Positions 1-8,456 of a stretch of DNA of 64,000 nt are shown here, one piece after another; the stretch's first letter is position 1; every line of letters begins with the position of its first letter. The translations under genes were made by a program, and so were the position numbers. Below the pieces are notes generated by a model, which saw nothing but the letters and a program-made list of their open reading frames with translations, did no database searches and had not been told where the DNA came from. This DNA is from Thermobrachium celere DSM 8682 (GTDB taxonomy: Bacteria > Bacillota > Clostridia > Clostridiales > Caloramatoraceae): positions 1,633,964 to 1,697,963 of the forward strand of contig NZ_HF952018.1 of the NCBI RefSeq assembly GCF_000430995.1, read 5' to 3'.

Positions 1-838
1 TAATCCCCATATTAAGCAGTGCAACTTCTTCTCCATAAAGAACTGTAAAATCAGTTACAAGTTTACCTGATGTTTTATTTAATTCCCTTATACTATCTAT
101 TTTTAATTTACCTGAAATTTTAAGTGAAAATAAAATCATCAATAAAAATACCAGCATCAAAATAAACTCTACTCCGACATCATTTTTATTATACCACAAA
201 AGCCTCTTTGGAATATCTCCACCAAATGCCCTAACATTACTTACAAGAACCGTTGCAATAAATCCTGCTGTAAGTCCTGTGTTATATAAACAATATCCCT
301 GATGGAACTTTAAGCAGTATGCAGCAAGAGGTGGAAATATAAAACCTAATAGAATTGATATGCCTACACCAAGCATAGTACTAAATATTGGATGTAATAT
401 TTCAAGTCCCTTAAACTGAATGAGTGTAGGAGAAAGATTTGTTGAAAAGATAGCAATCAATGCATAATTTAAAAAACTTTCTTTTTTATATTTTGAATAC
501 AGCCATACTCCAAACATAACTGGCCAAATATTAACTATATTTTTACCAAACATTGCAAAACCAACACTAGTCCATATAGCTGCAATTATTGCTCCATTTG
601 GTTTTGCCTTTAGAATTAGAAATATAATTGTATTTATTATACCTATTAACCCTGCATTAACAAAGGTTGCTCCAATGCCTCCAACTTCAAAATAGTCTGT
701 TATTAATATATCTGGCTCTTTAATTATTTTAATTAATCCTTCAAAGACATTTAGGAAACCATCATGTACAAATCCAAATGTAATAAAGCATATAAAGATA
801 AATATGAAGAAATAATGTAATCTGTAGTGATTCTTCAT
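1..838 (-). CDS. DUF1576 family membrane protein (partial, 3' end outside window)
   Basis: An open frame runs from an ATG at 838 leftward off the window edge with no stop. The product starts MKNHYRLHYFFIF and is strongly hydrophobic, with many predicted membrane segments separated by short loops such as HDGFLNVFEGLIK and LSPTLIQFKGLEILHP. The pattern matches my memory of the DUF1576 family, multi-pass proteins of unknown function in clostridia and related firmicutes. About 279 residues are visible; full family members are longer, so the C-terminus lies outside. It is a single gene here, with no partner visible. A transport role is only a guess from topology. Confidence 0.6.
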   Translation of the reverse strand, partial: MKNHYRLHYFFIFIFICFITFGFVHDGFLNVFEGLIKIIKEPDILITDYFEVGGIGATFVNAGLIGIINTIIFLILKAKPNGAIIAAIWTSVGFAMFGKNIVNIWPVMFGVWLYSKYKKESFLNYALIAIFSTNLSPTLIQFKGLEILHPIFSTMLGVGISILLGFIFPPLAAYCLKFHQGYCLYNTGLTAGFIATVLVSNVRAFGGDIPKRLLWYNKNDVGVEFILMLVFLLMILFSLKISGKLKIDSIRELNKTSGKLVTDFTVLYGEEVALLNMGI

Positions 839-935
839 AAAATCCCCCTTTAATCCCTTTTGTCAAAATTATATCATAATTTAAAACATTTTGATATAAT
901 TTTTAATAAAATATAGGGGAAGTTAAATATTTTTA

Positions 936-1097
936 TCAATCTTCAAAGACTACAGGCGATTCAGTTTCTCTACACCATCTAGTTATAATGCACATACTTA
1001 GGTTTCTTGGACAAAACTTACATATACAACTGTTATCCTCTCCATTACATTTACCTTCTTTGAAAAACAAACACTTTTTACAATTGCTAGTAATCAC
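936..1097 (-). CDS. small cysteine-rich protein, probable metal binder
   Basis: The product is 53 residues with eight cysteines, including two closely spaced pairs (CKKC, CIC) and CKFC, a spacing typical of zinc or iron-sulfur binding. I chose the GTG at 1097 because a strong GGAGGT lies six bases upstream; a longer ATG reading frame would overlap the terminator of the gene before it. It follows the HesB-like selenoprotein gene on the same strand with only about 40 bp between, so the two could share read-through transcription and a role in metal or sulfur handling. I do not recognise the family. The function is not known from sequence. Confidence 0.6.
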   Translation of the reverse strand: MITSNCKKCLFFKEGKCNGEDNSCICKFCPRNLSMCIITRWCRETESPVVFED

Positions 1098-1110
1098 ATT
1101 TACACCTCCA

Positions 1111-1138
1111 AAATAAAAGGGGTTGAAATTCAACCCCT
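1111..1138 (-). terminator. rho-independent terminator after the HesB-like gene
   Basis: On the minus strand GGGGTTGA and TCAACCCC form an 8-bp stem with a three-base loop, followed by TTTTATTT. The stem begins right at the stop codon of the HesB-like selenoprotein gene and lies just upstream of the ribosome binding site of the next small gene, so some read-through is likely needed or a second promoter exists. Confidence 0.75.
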
Positions 1139-1409
1139 AACAGCTGCTTCTACCACCTATTCTAAATCCTCTATAATCCTTATTTATTTCAAATCCATTA
1201 ATTAAAAATGCAAATTCATCCTCTGCAACAAACTTTACCCCTTCATACTCATAAACTTCATCATTTTCACGTTGCTCATCCAGAACAACTCCAAATCTTG
1301 GTCCTGCTCATCCAAAACCTTCTAGTGTTATTCTAACAGCTGTCTTTCCCCTTTTTTCAAGCTCTTCCTTAAGCTCCTTTAGTACCTCATCTTTTATTTT
1401 AACCTTCAT
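1137..1409 (-). CDS. HesB/IscA-like selenoprotein (in-frame UGA at 1308-1310)
   Basis: Reading from ATG 1409 (GGAGGTG five bases upstream) through an in-frame TGA to TAG gives a coherent 90-residue protein. Residue 34 is the UGA, in the context GFG-U-AGPRFGVVLDE, and the protein ends GGRSSC. In A-type iron-sulfur carrier proteins this position is the first conserved cysteine (normally GFGC(G/S)GP), and the last Cys matches the C-terminal ligand. HesB-like proteins with selenocysteine are an established bacterial selenoprotein family. Downstream of UGA, positions 1281-1306 can fold as an eight-pair stem with one bulge, a plausible bacterial SECIS. Simple ORF calling breaks the gene in two; it is not a pseudogene in my view because both halves keep family sequence. 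Confidence 0.85.
1281..1306 (-). promoter_or_regulatory. candidate bacterial SECIS hairpin in the HesB-like mRNA
   Basis: Starting two bases after the UGA, CAGGACCAA can pair with TTGTTCTG (one bulged C, one G-U pair), leaving a nine-base loop GATTTGGAG. Loop guanines sit about 16-19 nt after the UGA, near the distance used by SelB-recognised hairpins. The loop is larger than the classic example, so this is a fold by eye, less convincing than the one in mbxJ. Confidence 0.45.
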
Positions 1410-1532
1410 AGTACACCTCCGTCTATAGAATTTTTAAATAAATAACTATTTTCTATTGTTTATTTTAATTATATCATAATATCGCATTATATGGAAATAA
1501 TTTATTTTCAAATAAAATCATTTTATTATACT

Positions 1533-1561
1533 AAAAAGCAGTGAGGATATTGCCTCACTGC
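1533..1561 (-). terminator. terminator of hsp20 overlapping its stop codon
   Basis: On the minus strand GCAGTGAGG pairs with CCTCACTGC over nine perfect base pairs, with a six-base loop and a TTTTT tail. The TGA stop of the Hsp20 gene (1555-1557) lies inside the left arm of the stem, so a ribosome reaching the stop would cover the hairpin. Confidence 0.85.
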
Positions 1562-1965
1562 AGCTTAATCCTTTTACCTCTACTTGACTGTACATCAGCC
1601 TTTGGTATTGTAATGGTTAATATTCCATCCTTGTAGTCTGCCTTTGCCTCTTCTGATTTTACTTCAGAAGGAAGAGGCACAACTCTTGAAAAGCTTCCGT
1701 AATATCTTTCTACTCTTCTTAGATTTTCGTCCTTATACTCATCAGACTTTTTAAACTCACCTGAAATTCTAACCTCTTCATCATATACAACTATATCTAG
1801 ATCATCCTTTGATATACCAGGAATTTCTGCCTTAACCTTCACTTCTTTTTCAGTTTCAATTACATCTATTCTAGGCCTTTCAAATTCTTCATAAGAAAAA
1901 AGGCTGTCTAACTGTCTTCTTAATCTATCAAATTCCCTAAATGGTTCAATTGGTTTTAAATACAT
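1555..1965 (-). CDS. hsp20: Hsp20/alpha-crystallin family small heat shock protein
   Basis: This is a 136-residue chaperone of the small heat shock family, which holds unfolding proteins without using ATP and forms large oligomers. The alpha-crystallin domain spans about residues 30-125 (PRIDVIETEKEVKVKAEIPG through the YGSFSRVVPLPSEV strand and the DGILTITIPK strand). The short N-terminal arm and the C-terminal tail GKRIKLQ keep an I-x-L-like anchoring motif. The ATG at 1965 has AGGAGGTG upstream. It is a lone gene with its own terminator. No CIRCE or other heat-shock operator was seen upstream. Confidence 0.93.
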   Translation of the reverse strand: MYLKPIEPFREFDRLRRQLDSLFSYEEFERPRIDVIETEKEVKVKAEIPGISKDDLDIVVYDEEVRISGEFKKSDEYKDENLRRVERYYGSFSRVVPLPSEVKSEEAKADYKDGILTITIPKADVQSSRGKRIKLQ

Positions 1966-2056
1966 AAAGCTGCACCTCCTTTTATTTTATCTAATATTAT
2001 TTTTGGAGGGTGCAGCCACATTTAAACAATAAACTTAGTGTTAATGATGTTAATTT

Positions 2057-2731
2057 TTATATAAGTTTCATAAAATATAAAACTAATAATATGACAGGCT
2101 GATGTAGTAGATATATTTCTAATGACTTTTTACTAATACCTTCAATTATTCTCGATTTAATTTCTATAGGTAAAATTCTTTTGCCCTTTTTATAAACTAA
2201 CCTATAGATTAAAATTCCTAAAATATAATAAATAATATACGGAATAATAGGATAATAATCTATAGAAACAAATCCAGAATACGTGAACCCAAAAGGTATA
2301 AGTAAATATGTACTAACAAATACATGTAGTACCACGCGATATATAATATACGCTAAAACTTGTATTAAAATTAATAAATATGTTTTAACTTTGTTAAGTA
2401 TAACAGAAAATATAGTCATTGTTCCTAAAAAATGTAAAACACCAAATCTAATATAACTATCTTTAAATAAAATATATGAAATTATATTTATCAAAAAAGC
2501 ATATATAAAAATTTTAAAAGCATTTTTAATAGGTTTTTTGCTAAAGTTACTGCTTATTCCTGAAATTATTATAAAAAGCAAACCTGCTGCTTTACCTAAA
2601 AAATACCAAATTCCTGTTTCATAGTTTATATCGACACCTACAAACTCATTTAAATCATAAACAAAATGAAAAATAATCATCAATATAATAGCAATAGTTC
2701 TAAACAGGTCAATTTCTCCTATTCTGTTCAT
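2057..2731 (-). CDS. DUF1624/HGSNAT-like integral membrane protein
   Basis: The 224-residue product starts MNRIGEIDLFRTIAIILMIIFHFVYDLNEF, the N-terminal signature of the DUF1624 (heparan-alpha-glucosaminide N-acetyltransferase catalytic) family: an R-x-x-E-I-D-x-x-R segment, then a first membrane helix ending in a conserved histidine. About seven hydrophobic segments follow, with HFLGTM and LLHQP near later helices. Family members move acyl groups across or at the membrane. The substrate cannot be told. It lies 17 bp after the HgdC-like ATPase gene on the same strand, so it is probably the last gene of that operon, though a functional tie is not obvious. Confidence 0.75.
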   Translation of the reverse strand: MNRIGEIDLFRTIAIILMIIFHFVYDLNEFVGVDINYETGIWYFLGKAAGLLFIIISGISSNFSKKPIKNAFKIFIYAFLINIISYILFKDSYIRFGVLHFLGTMTIFSVILNKVKTYLLILIQVLAYIIYRVVLHVFVSTYLLIPFGFTYSGFVSIDYYPIIPYIIYYILGILIYRLVYKKGKRILPIEIKSRIIEGISKKSLEIYLLHQPVILLVLYFMKLI

Positions 2732-2748
2732 AAAATCACCTAAAAATA

Positions 2749-3699
2749 TTATACAGCAACCCTACTCCATCGTCCACATTTGTCACCAAAATATCCAATA
2801 TTTATATCATTTTCCTTTAGTTCGACTATCTCGCACATATTTGAACAACCATTGCACTTAAAAGTATTTGGTTTAACTGACATATCATATATTCTAAATC
2901 CTCTAAAGGAAGTTTTTCCTATATCCTCAATTTGCTCTTTTGCAAGTATAGCTGCTCCAATTGCCCCCATAACATCGTGGTGCTCTGGTACATAAATTTC
3001 CATGTTCAAGATCTCTTCGAAGGCCTTCTTCATTCCAATATTTGCTGCTACTCCACCTTGGAAAAATATCTTTGGCTTTATATCCTTACCCTTTGCAACA
3101 TTGCTAATAAAATTTCTTGCAAGAGCATTACATAGCCCAGCTATAATATCACTTACATCATAGCCTAACTGCTGTTTGTGTATCATATCGGACTCTGCAA
3201 AAACAGCACATCTTCCTGCTATTCTAACTGGATTTTTGGATTTTAATGCATATTCACCAAACTTTTCAATAGGTATTTCAAGCCTTTCAGCTTGCCTATC
3301 TAAAAAGGAACCTGTCCCTGCAGCACACACGGTATTCATTGCAAAATCCGTAACAACTCCATTTTCAATTGTTATTATCTTACTATCTTGTCCCCCTATT
3401 TCAATAATAGTTCTAACTTCTCTATCTAAATTTATTGCTGCTATTGCATGGGCTGTTATCTCGTTTTTGGCTATATCTGCACCAACTAAAACTTTTGTTA
3501 GATATCTTCCACTACCTGTTGTACCTACTGCCTTTATATCACTATCTTTATAATACTTACTAAGTTCATATAACCCCTCTTGTACTGCTTTAATTGGTCT
3601 TCCCTTTGTTCTTAAATATAATTTATGCATAACATTTAGTTTTTCATCTAAAACAACTATATCTGTACTAACAGATCCTACATCTATTCCTAAATACAT
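2749..3699 (-). CDS. acyl-CoA dehydratase activase (BadF/BadG/BcrA/BcrD-type ATPase, HgdC-like)
   Basis: The 316-residue product has the ASKHA ATPase fold of 2-hydroxyacyl-CoA dehydratase activators: phosphate-1 motif MYLGIDVGSVSTDIV, the phosphate-2 region IIEIGGQDSKIITIENG, and the cluster cysteines in NTVCAAGTGSFLD and AGRCAVFAESD that bind a [4Fe-4S] cluster between two subunits. Such proteins drive one-electron transfer at very low potential using ATP. The C-terminus adds a four-cysteine CNGCSNMC...CGRW tail. It overlaps the upstream 362-residue gene by 10 bp; the pair and the 301-residue gene before it form a three-gene set. The true substrate is unknown; no dehydratase beta subunit of the classical type is adjacent. 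Confidence 0.85.
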   Translation of the reverse strand: MYLGIDVGSVSTDIVVLDEKLNVMHKLYLRTKGRPIKAVQEGLYELSKYYKDSDIKAVGTTGSGRYLTKVLVGADIAKNEITAHAIAAINLDREVRTIIEIGGQDSKIITIENGVVTDFAMNTVCAAGTGSFLDRQAERLEIPIEKFGEYALKSKNPVRIAGRCAVFAESDMIHKQQLGYDVSDIIAGLCNALARNFISNVAKGKDIKPKIFFQGGVAANIGMKKAFEEILNMEIYVPEHHDVMGAIGAAILAKEQIEDIGKTSFRGFRIYDMSVKPNTFKCNGCSNMCEIVELKENDINIGYFGDKCGRWSRVAV

Positions 3700-4778
3700 A
3701 ATTTCTTCCTCCCCTCGATTAGATCTAAAAAGGCTTCAACACGTGTATAGTAACCTGCTTCACCAGTCATCTCATCAACAACTAATGATAAAATTGGTAT
3801 ACCGTATCTTCTTTCAATATCTGGCAAAATAGCCTTAGATACAATCTCAGGCATACAACCAACTGGGAAAATTTGAATAAGCCCATCAAAACCATGCTTA
3901 TAGTTTAATATTGCTTCACCTATACACTCCCTTGCATGACCTCCTATACATAGGCCTAAATACTCTTTGCTTTCTTTATATATCTTGCTAAAATTGATTT
4001 TAAGACCAGAAAGCACAGTATTTTTAACCCACCAGCTCGGATATAATGTTCTTCTTGTTGATACTCCTAAATTCATAAGTATATCTTCTATATACATATT
4101 AGATAATGGATCTATTATGGTATATATTTCTCCAATTATGCCTATCTTAATTGGATTTTTAAAATTATCTATCTCTATCTTTTTAAGCTTTTCATAGTGC
4201 TCTTCTAAAACCTTTAAGGTTTTTTCTGCACCTTTAGCTTCAATTGCCTCCAATTTTACTGTTTTTAAAAGCCTTGCAAACTCTCCTTTATTTTTCTCAA
4301 ATCCTGCAAAAAATCTACACTCTTTTTCTATGTTATCAATTAAATTGATGGTTTTTACAGCCATCGATAAGGCTTTTATTTTTTTAGCTTTTGATAGTTT
4401 ACTATCCTTTGCCACCATACTTAATCTATTTAAAAATTCTCTTATACCTATCTTTGCTGGTTCGTCGATAACTATAAACTTTATATCCTTATCTAAAGAT
4501 AAGAGTATTTTCTTTTGAAGTTCACAATATTCTCCAAATCTACAAGGGCCACAGCTTCCTGTAATAAGAACAGTATCGGCTCCCCTTTGTATACTTTCAA
4601 CATAGTTTCCAATCATAATTTTAAAGGGCAAACAGACATCATCAGGAGAGTATAAACAGCCTATCTCTAATGTTTTCTTTGAAGAAAGAGGTGGTATTGT
4701 GTAGTCAACTCCAAGACCTTCAAACAAAACTTTAGCTGCAATATATGTGTTACCCAAGTGTGGAAAAGTTATATTCAT
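3690..4778 (-). CDS. acyl-CoA dehydratase activase-related protein (COG3580-like)
   Basis: The 362-residue product belongs to the family often labelled acyl-CoA dehydratase activase-related or CoA-substrate-specific enzyme activase, which shares distant similarity to HgdB-type subunits. Visible hallmarks are GCLYSPDDVCLPFKIMIGNY, the cysteine cluster TGSCGPCRFGEYCELQ, CIGGHARECIGEA, FPVGCMPEIVSKAILP and the C-terminal DEMTGEAGYYTRVEAFLDLI. Many cysteines suggest an iron-sulfur centre. The ATG has GGAGGG seven bases upstream and overlaps the end of the preceding gene by 29 bp, indicating translational coupling. The biochemical role is unknown; I would not assign a reaction. Confidence 0.75.
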   Translation of the reverse strand: MNITFPHLGNTYIAAKVLFEGLGVDYTIPPLSSKKTLEIGCLYSPDDVCLPFKIMIGNYVESIQRGADTVLITGSCGPCRFGEYCELQKKILLSLDKDIKFIVIDEPAKIGIREFLNRLSMVAKDSKLSKAKKIKALSMAVKTINLIDNIEKECRFFAGFEKNKGEFARLLKTVKLEAIEAKGAEKTLKVLEEHYEKLKKIEIDNFKNPIKIGIIGEIYTIIDPLSNMYIEDILMNLGVSTRRTLYPSWWVKNTVLSGLKINFSKIYKESKEYLGLCIGGHARECIGEAILNYKHGFDGLIQIFPVGCMPEIVSKAILPDIERRYGIPILSLVVDEMTGEAGYYTRVEAFLDLIEGRKKLCI

Positions 4779-5655
4779 TCTTGGCCCTCCTTTTTAGCAA
4801 ATCAACAAAAGCTTCAAGTCTTGTATCAATACCCGCTTCGCCTGTGTGTTCATCTATTTTTAAGACTAGATATGGGAAACTTCCTATATCTTTTTTAATT
4901 AAGTCAATAGAAAATGAATCTATACCACAGGCAAAGGAGGATACATATATTATTCCATCTATTTTTCCTGTTTCTATAAGAGATATTGCACAGTTATATG
5001 TGTTTCTTAAAAAGGTCCAAAAGGGCTTTTTAATTAACCTATATGTATAATCATAAAAATCAACGTTGTCTTCTGTATAAACCGATACTCCAAAGGCCTT
5101 TAATTTTTTAATGATATTCATATTTATGAAGTCGTCGTATATTAAATATGGGTGTCCTAACAATAATACTTTTAAGTCGCTATTTTTATAATCTAGATTT
5201 CTATATTTATAAAGATTGCTTTTAAATGCTTCAAAGGCCTTTTCAAACTTTTCTTTTTTTATATTTAATGGTTTTACCAATTCATATAGGGATTTTTTTA
5301 ATGTTTTATTGTCATATGCAACTATAGTTGGTGCAATGATATTTTTTATATCTAATGAATACTTTATCATCTCTGGTAATCCACAAAACTTTGGGCATAT
5401 AAATTCATTTTTTTGTAGCTTCATTATTCTAGGTACTAATATAAAGTCACATCTATCTCTTAGATACTCTACATGTCCATGGAATACTTTAACTGGAAGA
5501 CACGCTTCATCAACACAGTTTAAAACTCCTAAATCTAGTATCTCTTTGTTTGTCTTTGGACTTACAAAAGTCGTAACACCAATGTTTTGAAAGAATTCCT
5601 GTATAGCATCACGATACTTAATATTTAAAAGTGCATTTGGGATTCCAATAATCAT
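4750..5655 (-). CDS. acyl-CoA dehydratase activase-related protein (COG3581-like)
   Basis: This 301-residue protein is first in the three-gene set. It carries motifs parallel to its neighbour: GVLNCVDEACLPVKVFHGHVEYL near residue 50, FICPKFCGLPEM, FACGIDSFS and DEHTGEAGIDTRLEAFVDLLKRR at the C-terminus. It therefore looks like a paralogous partner of the 362-residue protein, and together with the HgdC-like ATPase it makes a split version of the large multi-domain activase-like proteins seen in other clostridia. That arrangement suggests a complex with ATP-driven electron transfer to an unknown substrate. The function is inferred only from family and context. Confidence 0.72.
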   Translation of the reverse strand: MIIGIPNALLNIKYRDAIQEFFQNIGVTTFVSPKTNKEILDLGVLNCVDEACLPVKVFHGHVEYLRDRCDFILVPRIMKLQKNEFICPKFCGLPEMIKYSLDIKNIIAPTIVAYDNKTLKKSLYELVKPLNIKKEKFEKAFEAFKSNLYKYRNLDYKNSDLKVLLLGHPYLIYDDFINMNIIKKLKAFGVSVYTEDNVDFYDYTYRLIKKPFWTFLRNTYNCAISLIETGKIDGIIYVSSFACGIDSFSIDLIKKDIGSFPYLVLKIDEHTGEAGIDTRLEAFVDLLKRRAKNEYNFSTLG

Positions 5656-5720
5656 ATAACCACCCTCATAACAAAAATTCCCTTTTAATTGTGCCCAAAT
5701 TTTAAATTTTTTATACGAAA

Positions 5721-5760
5721 AGCCCCATGAATGATTTGTTTATATTTCATTCATGGGGCT
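5721..5760 (-). terminator. terminator after the exonuclease III gene
   Basis: AGCCCCATGAATGA and its complement form a 14-bp stem around a loop of about 12 bases. On the minus strand it is followed by TTTTC. It separates the exonuclease III gene from the downstream activase operon. A closely similar stem (AGCCCCAT...ATGGGGCT) recurs at 53085-53118. Confidence 0.75.
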
Positions 5761-5788
5761 TTCTATATAAAAGTCTAAAAATAATCTA

Positions 5789-6553
5789 TTAGCACTCTAT
5801 TTCAAGCATTATAGGACAATGGTCTGATCCCATTACATCTGTCAATATTTTTACATCCTTTACCTTATCTATTAAGTTTTTTGAAACAAAATGATAGTCT
5901 ATACGCCATCCTATATTTTTTTCTCTTGCCTTAAACTTATAGCTCCACCACGTATATTCTATTTTATCTGGATAGAAATATCTATATGTATCAATATAAC
6001 CACTTTCAATAAACCTATCTATCCAAGCCCTTTCTATAGGTAAAAATCCCGAATACTTTTCATTTGCCTTTGGATTTTTTAAATCTATTTCTCTATGGGC
6101 AGTATTATAATCACCACATATAATTAGCTTCTTTCCTTTTTCAACTTCGCTGTTACAATATTCTAAAACTGCTTCATAAAATCTCAACTTATAATCAAGC
6201 CTTTCATCACTCATCTGACCATTTGGAAAGTAAATATTAAGTAGAGTAAACTCATCAAACTCTGTTATAACTATTCTCCCTTCCCTATCGAATTCATCAA
6301 TACCAATACCATGTTTAACATTAATAGGCTTTATCTTTGTATAAGTTGCAACACCACTATATCCTTTCTTATCTGCAAAACTAAAATAGGAATAATATCC
6401 TTCTATGTTAGTCAACTCATCTTTAAGCTGATTTTCTTGAATTTTTGTTTCTTGTATACATAATATATCTGGTTTCTCCTTCTCTATCCATTCAAAAAAA
6501 TTCTTTTGGGCAATAGCCCTAAGGCCATTTACATTCCAAGAATATATTCTCAT
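5789..6553 (-). CDS. xth: exodeoxyribonuclease III (AP endonuclease)
   Basis: The 254-residue enzyme removes 3' blocks and cuts DNA at abasic sites in base excision repair. It has the endonuclease/exonuclease/phosphatase fold: [13 protein letters not shown] at the start, [10 protein letters not shown] with the metal-binding Glu, [15 protein letters not shown], and the C-terminal [13 protein letters not shown] with the catalytic Asp-His. The ATG at 6553 is preceded by AGAGGTGG at good spacing and begins exactly at the conserved MRIYSWN; an upstream ATG would add seven non-conserved residues. It stands alone between terminators. Confidence 0.95.
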   Translation of the reverse strand: MRIYSWNVNGLRAIAQKNFFEWIEKEKPDILCIQETKIQENQLKDELTNIEGYYSYFSFADKKGYSGVATYTKIKPINVKHGIGIDEFDREGRIVITEFDEFTLLNIYFPNGQMSDERLDYKLRFYEAVLEYCNSEVEKGKKLIICGDYNTAHREIDLKNPKANEKYSGFLPIERAWIDRFIESGYIDTYRYFYPDKIEYTWWSYKFKAREKNIGWRIDYHFVSKNLIDKVKDVKILTDVMGSDHCPIMLEIEC

Positions 6554-6620
6554 AATACCACCTCTGTACGTCATTTGTAATTATGTTATCAAATTAATCT
6601 ACAAAAGAAAAGATACCTAA

Positions 6621-6647
6621 AAGAAAAAGCTCCATTTTTATGGAGCC
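6621..6647 (-). terminator. terminator after the transglutaminase-like gene
   Basis: On the minus strand GGCTCCAT pairs with ATGGAGC(T), followed by TTTTTCTTTT. It starts ten bases after the stop codon of the transglutaminase-like gene. Confidence 0.75.
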
Positions 6648-6656
6648 TTATACTTT

Positions 6657-7829
6657 CTAATTCCACCTATGTGTTCTTGCCATCTCCTCATCTGTTTTTA
6701 GGAAGTAGTCATATCTAATCATATTTCTATTTGGATATCCATATACAACAGGATCATCAAATGTTACATCTACATGTAGCCACATATCTCCAACCTTTAC
6801 TTTATTCCATGCATGTGCATCACCATCAGCTGTTCCTATGACTATCAAAGATTCAATTCCAAAATACTTTGTAAGCCTTTGAAATGCTGAAGAATATCCT
6901 CCACAAATTGCTTTATTTGTAGTTAACGCATAGTATGCATGTGAATCCCTTGCATACTGAGCTTCATCGTTTGTTTTTAAGAAATCTACATCATAATTGA
7001 AGTTATAAGCAATATAATCATGTATAATTTTTATTTTTTCCTCTAAAGTATTTGAAGAATTTATCTGTGCCTCTATTTTAGATGCAGTATTCTTTACTAC
7101 ATCATAAAGACCTACATTCATCTTTAATATTTCATCTTGGCTTAAAGAATATCCAAAAGTTAGTGTTGCACCTTTTGTATCTACCGTATAGCCTATTCTT
7201 CTAAGATATCCAAAGTCTGAATAACTATATAGTACATCTTCTATAGCCTCTGTTAATTTTTTAATATCTCCTAAATACAGTTCTTTAGGAATATAAATAG
7301 AAGTTCTTGCATCAAATATAGCCTTTGCAATCTCATAACTTAGCTTATTTATATCCTCCTTATGTTTATCCAGAAGAAAAAAATTAAGAGATTTTTTATA
7401 TGTTTCAGTTTCATATATAGCTTGTACATTATTTGAATTTACATTGTTTTGAGCTGTTTGTATCTTGTACTGAATCTTTAAAGTATATCCTATAAATCTT
7501 TTTTTAACAAACACTTTTGTTATATATACTCTATCCACATTATTAATACTACTTGTTTCATTTAATGCCTTCTTTAGTGCACTATCAGTTATAGCTACAT
7601 TATACCCATTAGATGAAAGAGCTATCTTTGAAACTTTATTTTTCATTTGAGCGTTTAATACTGTTTTATACCTAGTTGCCAAAATCTCTACATGATTTAT
7701 TTTTGCAGAATAAACCTTCTTTGTAGTTGTTGTCTTCTTTACGACTTTAGCATCAACTGAACTTATACTGAATAAAACTGCAATTAGAATTAGTATGTTA
7801 ATTGTAAAAAATCTAAGGAGTTTTTTCAT
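6657..7829 (-). CDS. secreted transglutaminase-like domain protein
   Basis: The 390-residue product begins with a signal peptide (MKKLLRFFTINILILIAVLFSISSVDA). Residues about 40-250 form a region with no motif I recognise. The C-terminal part is a transglutaminase/protease-like domain with the triad visible: Cys in TNKAICGGYSSAFQRL, His in GDAHAWNKVKVGDMW and Asp in HVDVTFDDP. Such secreted proteins of firmicutes act on or near the cell wall; the reaction is not known. The gene is monocistronic, with its own terminator, and diverges from the cwlJ gene to the right. Confidence 0.82.
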   Translation of the reverse strand: MKKLLRFFTINILILIAVLFSISSVDAKVVKKTTTTKKVYSAKINHVEILATRYKTVLNAQMKNKVSKIALSSNGYNVAITDSALKKALNETSSINNVDRVYITKVFVKKRFIGYTLKIQYKIQTAQNNVNSNNVQAIYETETYKKSLNFFLLDKHKEDINKLSYEIAKAIFDARTSIYIPKELYLGDIKKLTEAIEDVLYSYSDFGYLRRIGYTVDTKGATLTFGYSLSQDEILKMNVGLYDVVKNTASKIEAQINSSNTLEEKIKIIHDYIAYNFNYDVDFLKTNDEAQYARDSHAYYALTTNKAICGGYSSAFQRLTKYFGIESLIVIGTADGDAHAWNKVKVGDMWLHVDVTFDDPVVYGYPNRNMIRYDYFLKTDEEMARTHRWN

Positions 7830-7996
7830 CCCATCACCCCTTTTAGATCATATTTTAATTATAATTTTAATATATTTAATACTGCAACTCAATACATTCA
7901 ACAAATTATTAACACTGGTAATTATAAACTCAATGTCACTTTTTTACTTTAAATAGAATATATTAGTATTAGTTAGAATTCTTTGGAGGACTTAAC

Positions 7997-8440
7997 ATGC
8001 CACTATCAGATAGAGAACTATTTGCAAGACTTATAAAATGTGAGGCTGAAGGCGAAGGCGAATTTGGAATGAAGGCCGTTGCCACTGTTGTTATGAATAG
8101 AGTTCATGTAAGTTATGGGGAATATTTTAGAGTATGTCAAGGCAGCTTAAGAAGAGTAATTCTTCAACCATTTCAATTTACATGTGCACTAACTACAGTA
8201 TATGGAAAATACAATCCTCAAAACATATACAACATGCGTCCAGATGACTTCCACTATCAAATAGCTGACTGGGCTTTATCTGGCAATAAATTATCAGGTC
8301 TCGGAAGCGCTCTTTGGTATTACAACCCATTTAGTGCAGTATGTGCAACCTACTTCCCAAAGACAAGAACAGGAATATATATAACAAGAATTGCTCAACA
8401 CTGCTTCTATAATCCAACACCTTTGTATGCTAAAACTTGA
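7997..8440 (+). CDS. cwlJ: spore cortex-lytic enzyme CwlJ-like cell wall hydrolase
   Basis: The 147-residue protein is a stand-alone Hydrolase_2 (SleB/CwlJ) domain: DRELFARLIKCEAEGEGEFGMKAVATVVMNRV holds the catalytic Glu region, and ALWYYNPFSAVCATYFP matches the family's conserved core. There is no signal peptide, as expected for CwlJ, which is made in the mother cell and placed in the spore coat. In Bacillus it breaks cortex peptidoglycan during germination and depends on GerQ. Here gerQ follows directly at 8457, with 16 bp between, which supports the assignment strongly. GGAGGA precedes the ATG. Confidence 0.92.
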   Translation: MPLSDRELFARLIKCEAEGEGEFGMKAVATVVMNRVHVSYGEYFRVCQGSLRRVILQPFQFTCALTTVYGKYNPQNIYNMRPDDFHYQIADWALSGNKLSGLGSALWYYNPFSAVCATYFPKTRTGIYITRIAQHCFYNPTPLYAKT

Positions 8441-8456
8441 TATAAGGAGGTCCTTT

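Noticed and set aside
1137-1409. HesB-like region as a pseudogene
   Set aside because: Only one stop, a UGA, lies at a conserved Cys position. Both sides keep family sequence, and a second similar case exists in the same window.
3176-3553. Long plus-strand frames across the activase, mbx and cit genes
   Set aside because: They lie opposite clear coding sequence, lack ribosome sites and encode no recognisable protein; they are reading-frame shadows.
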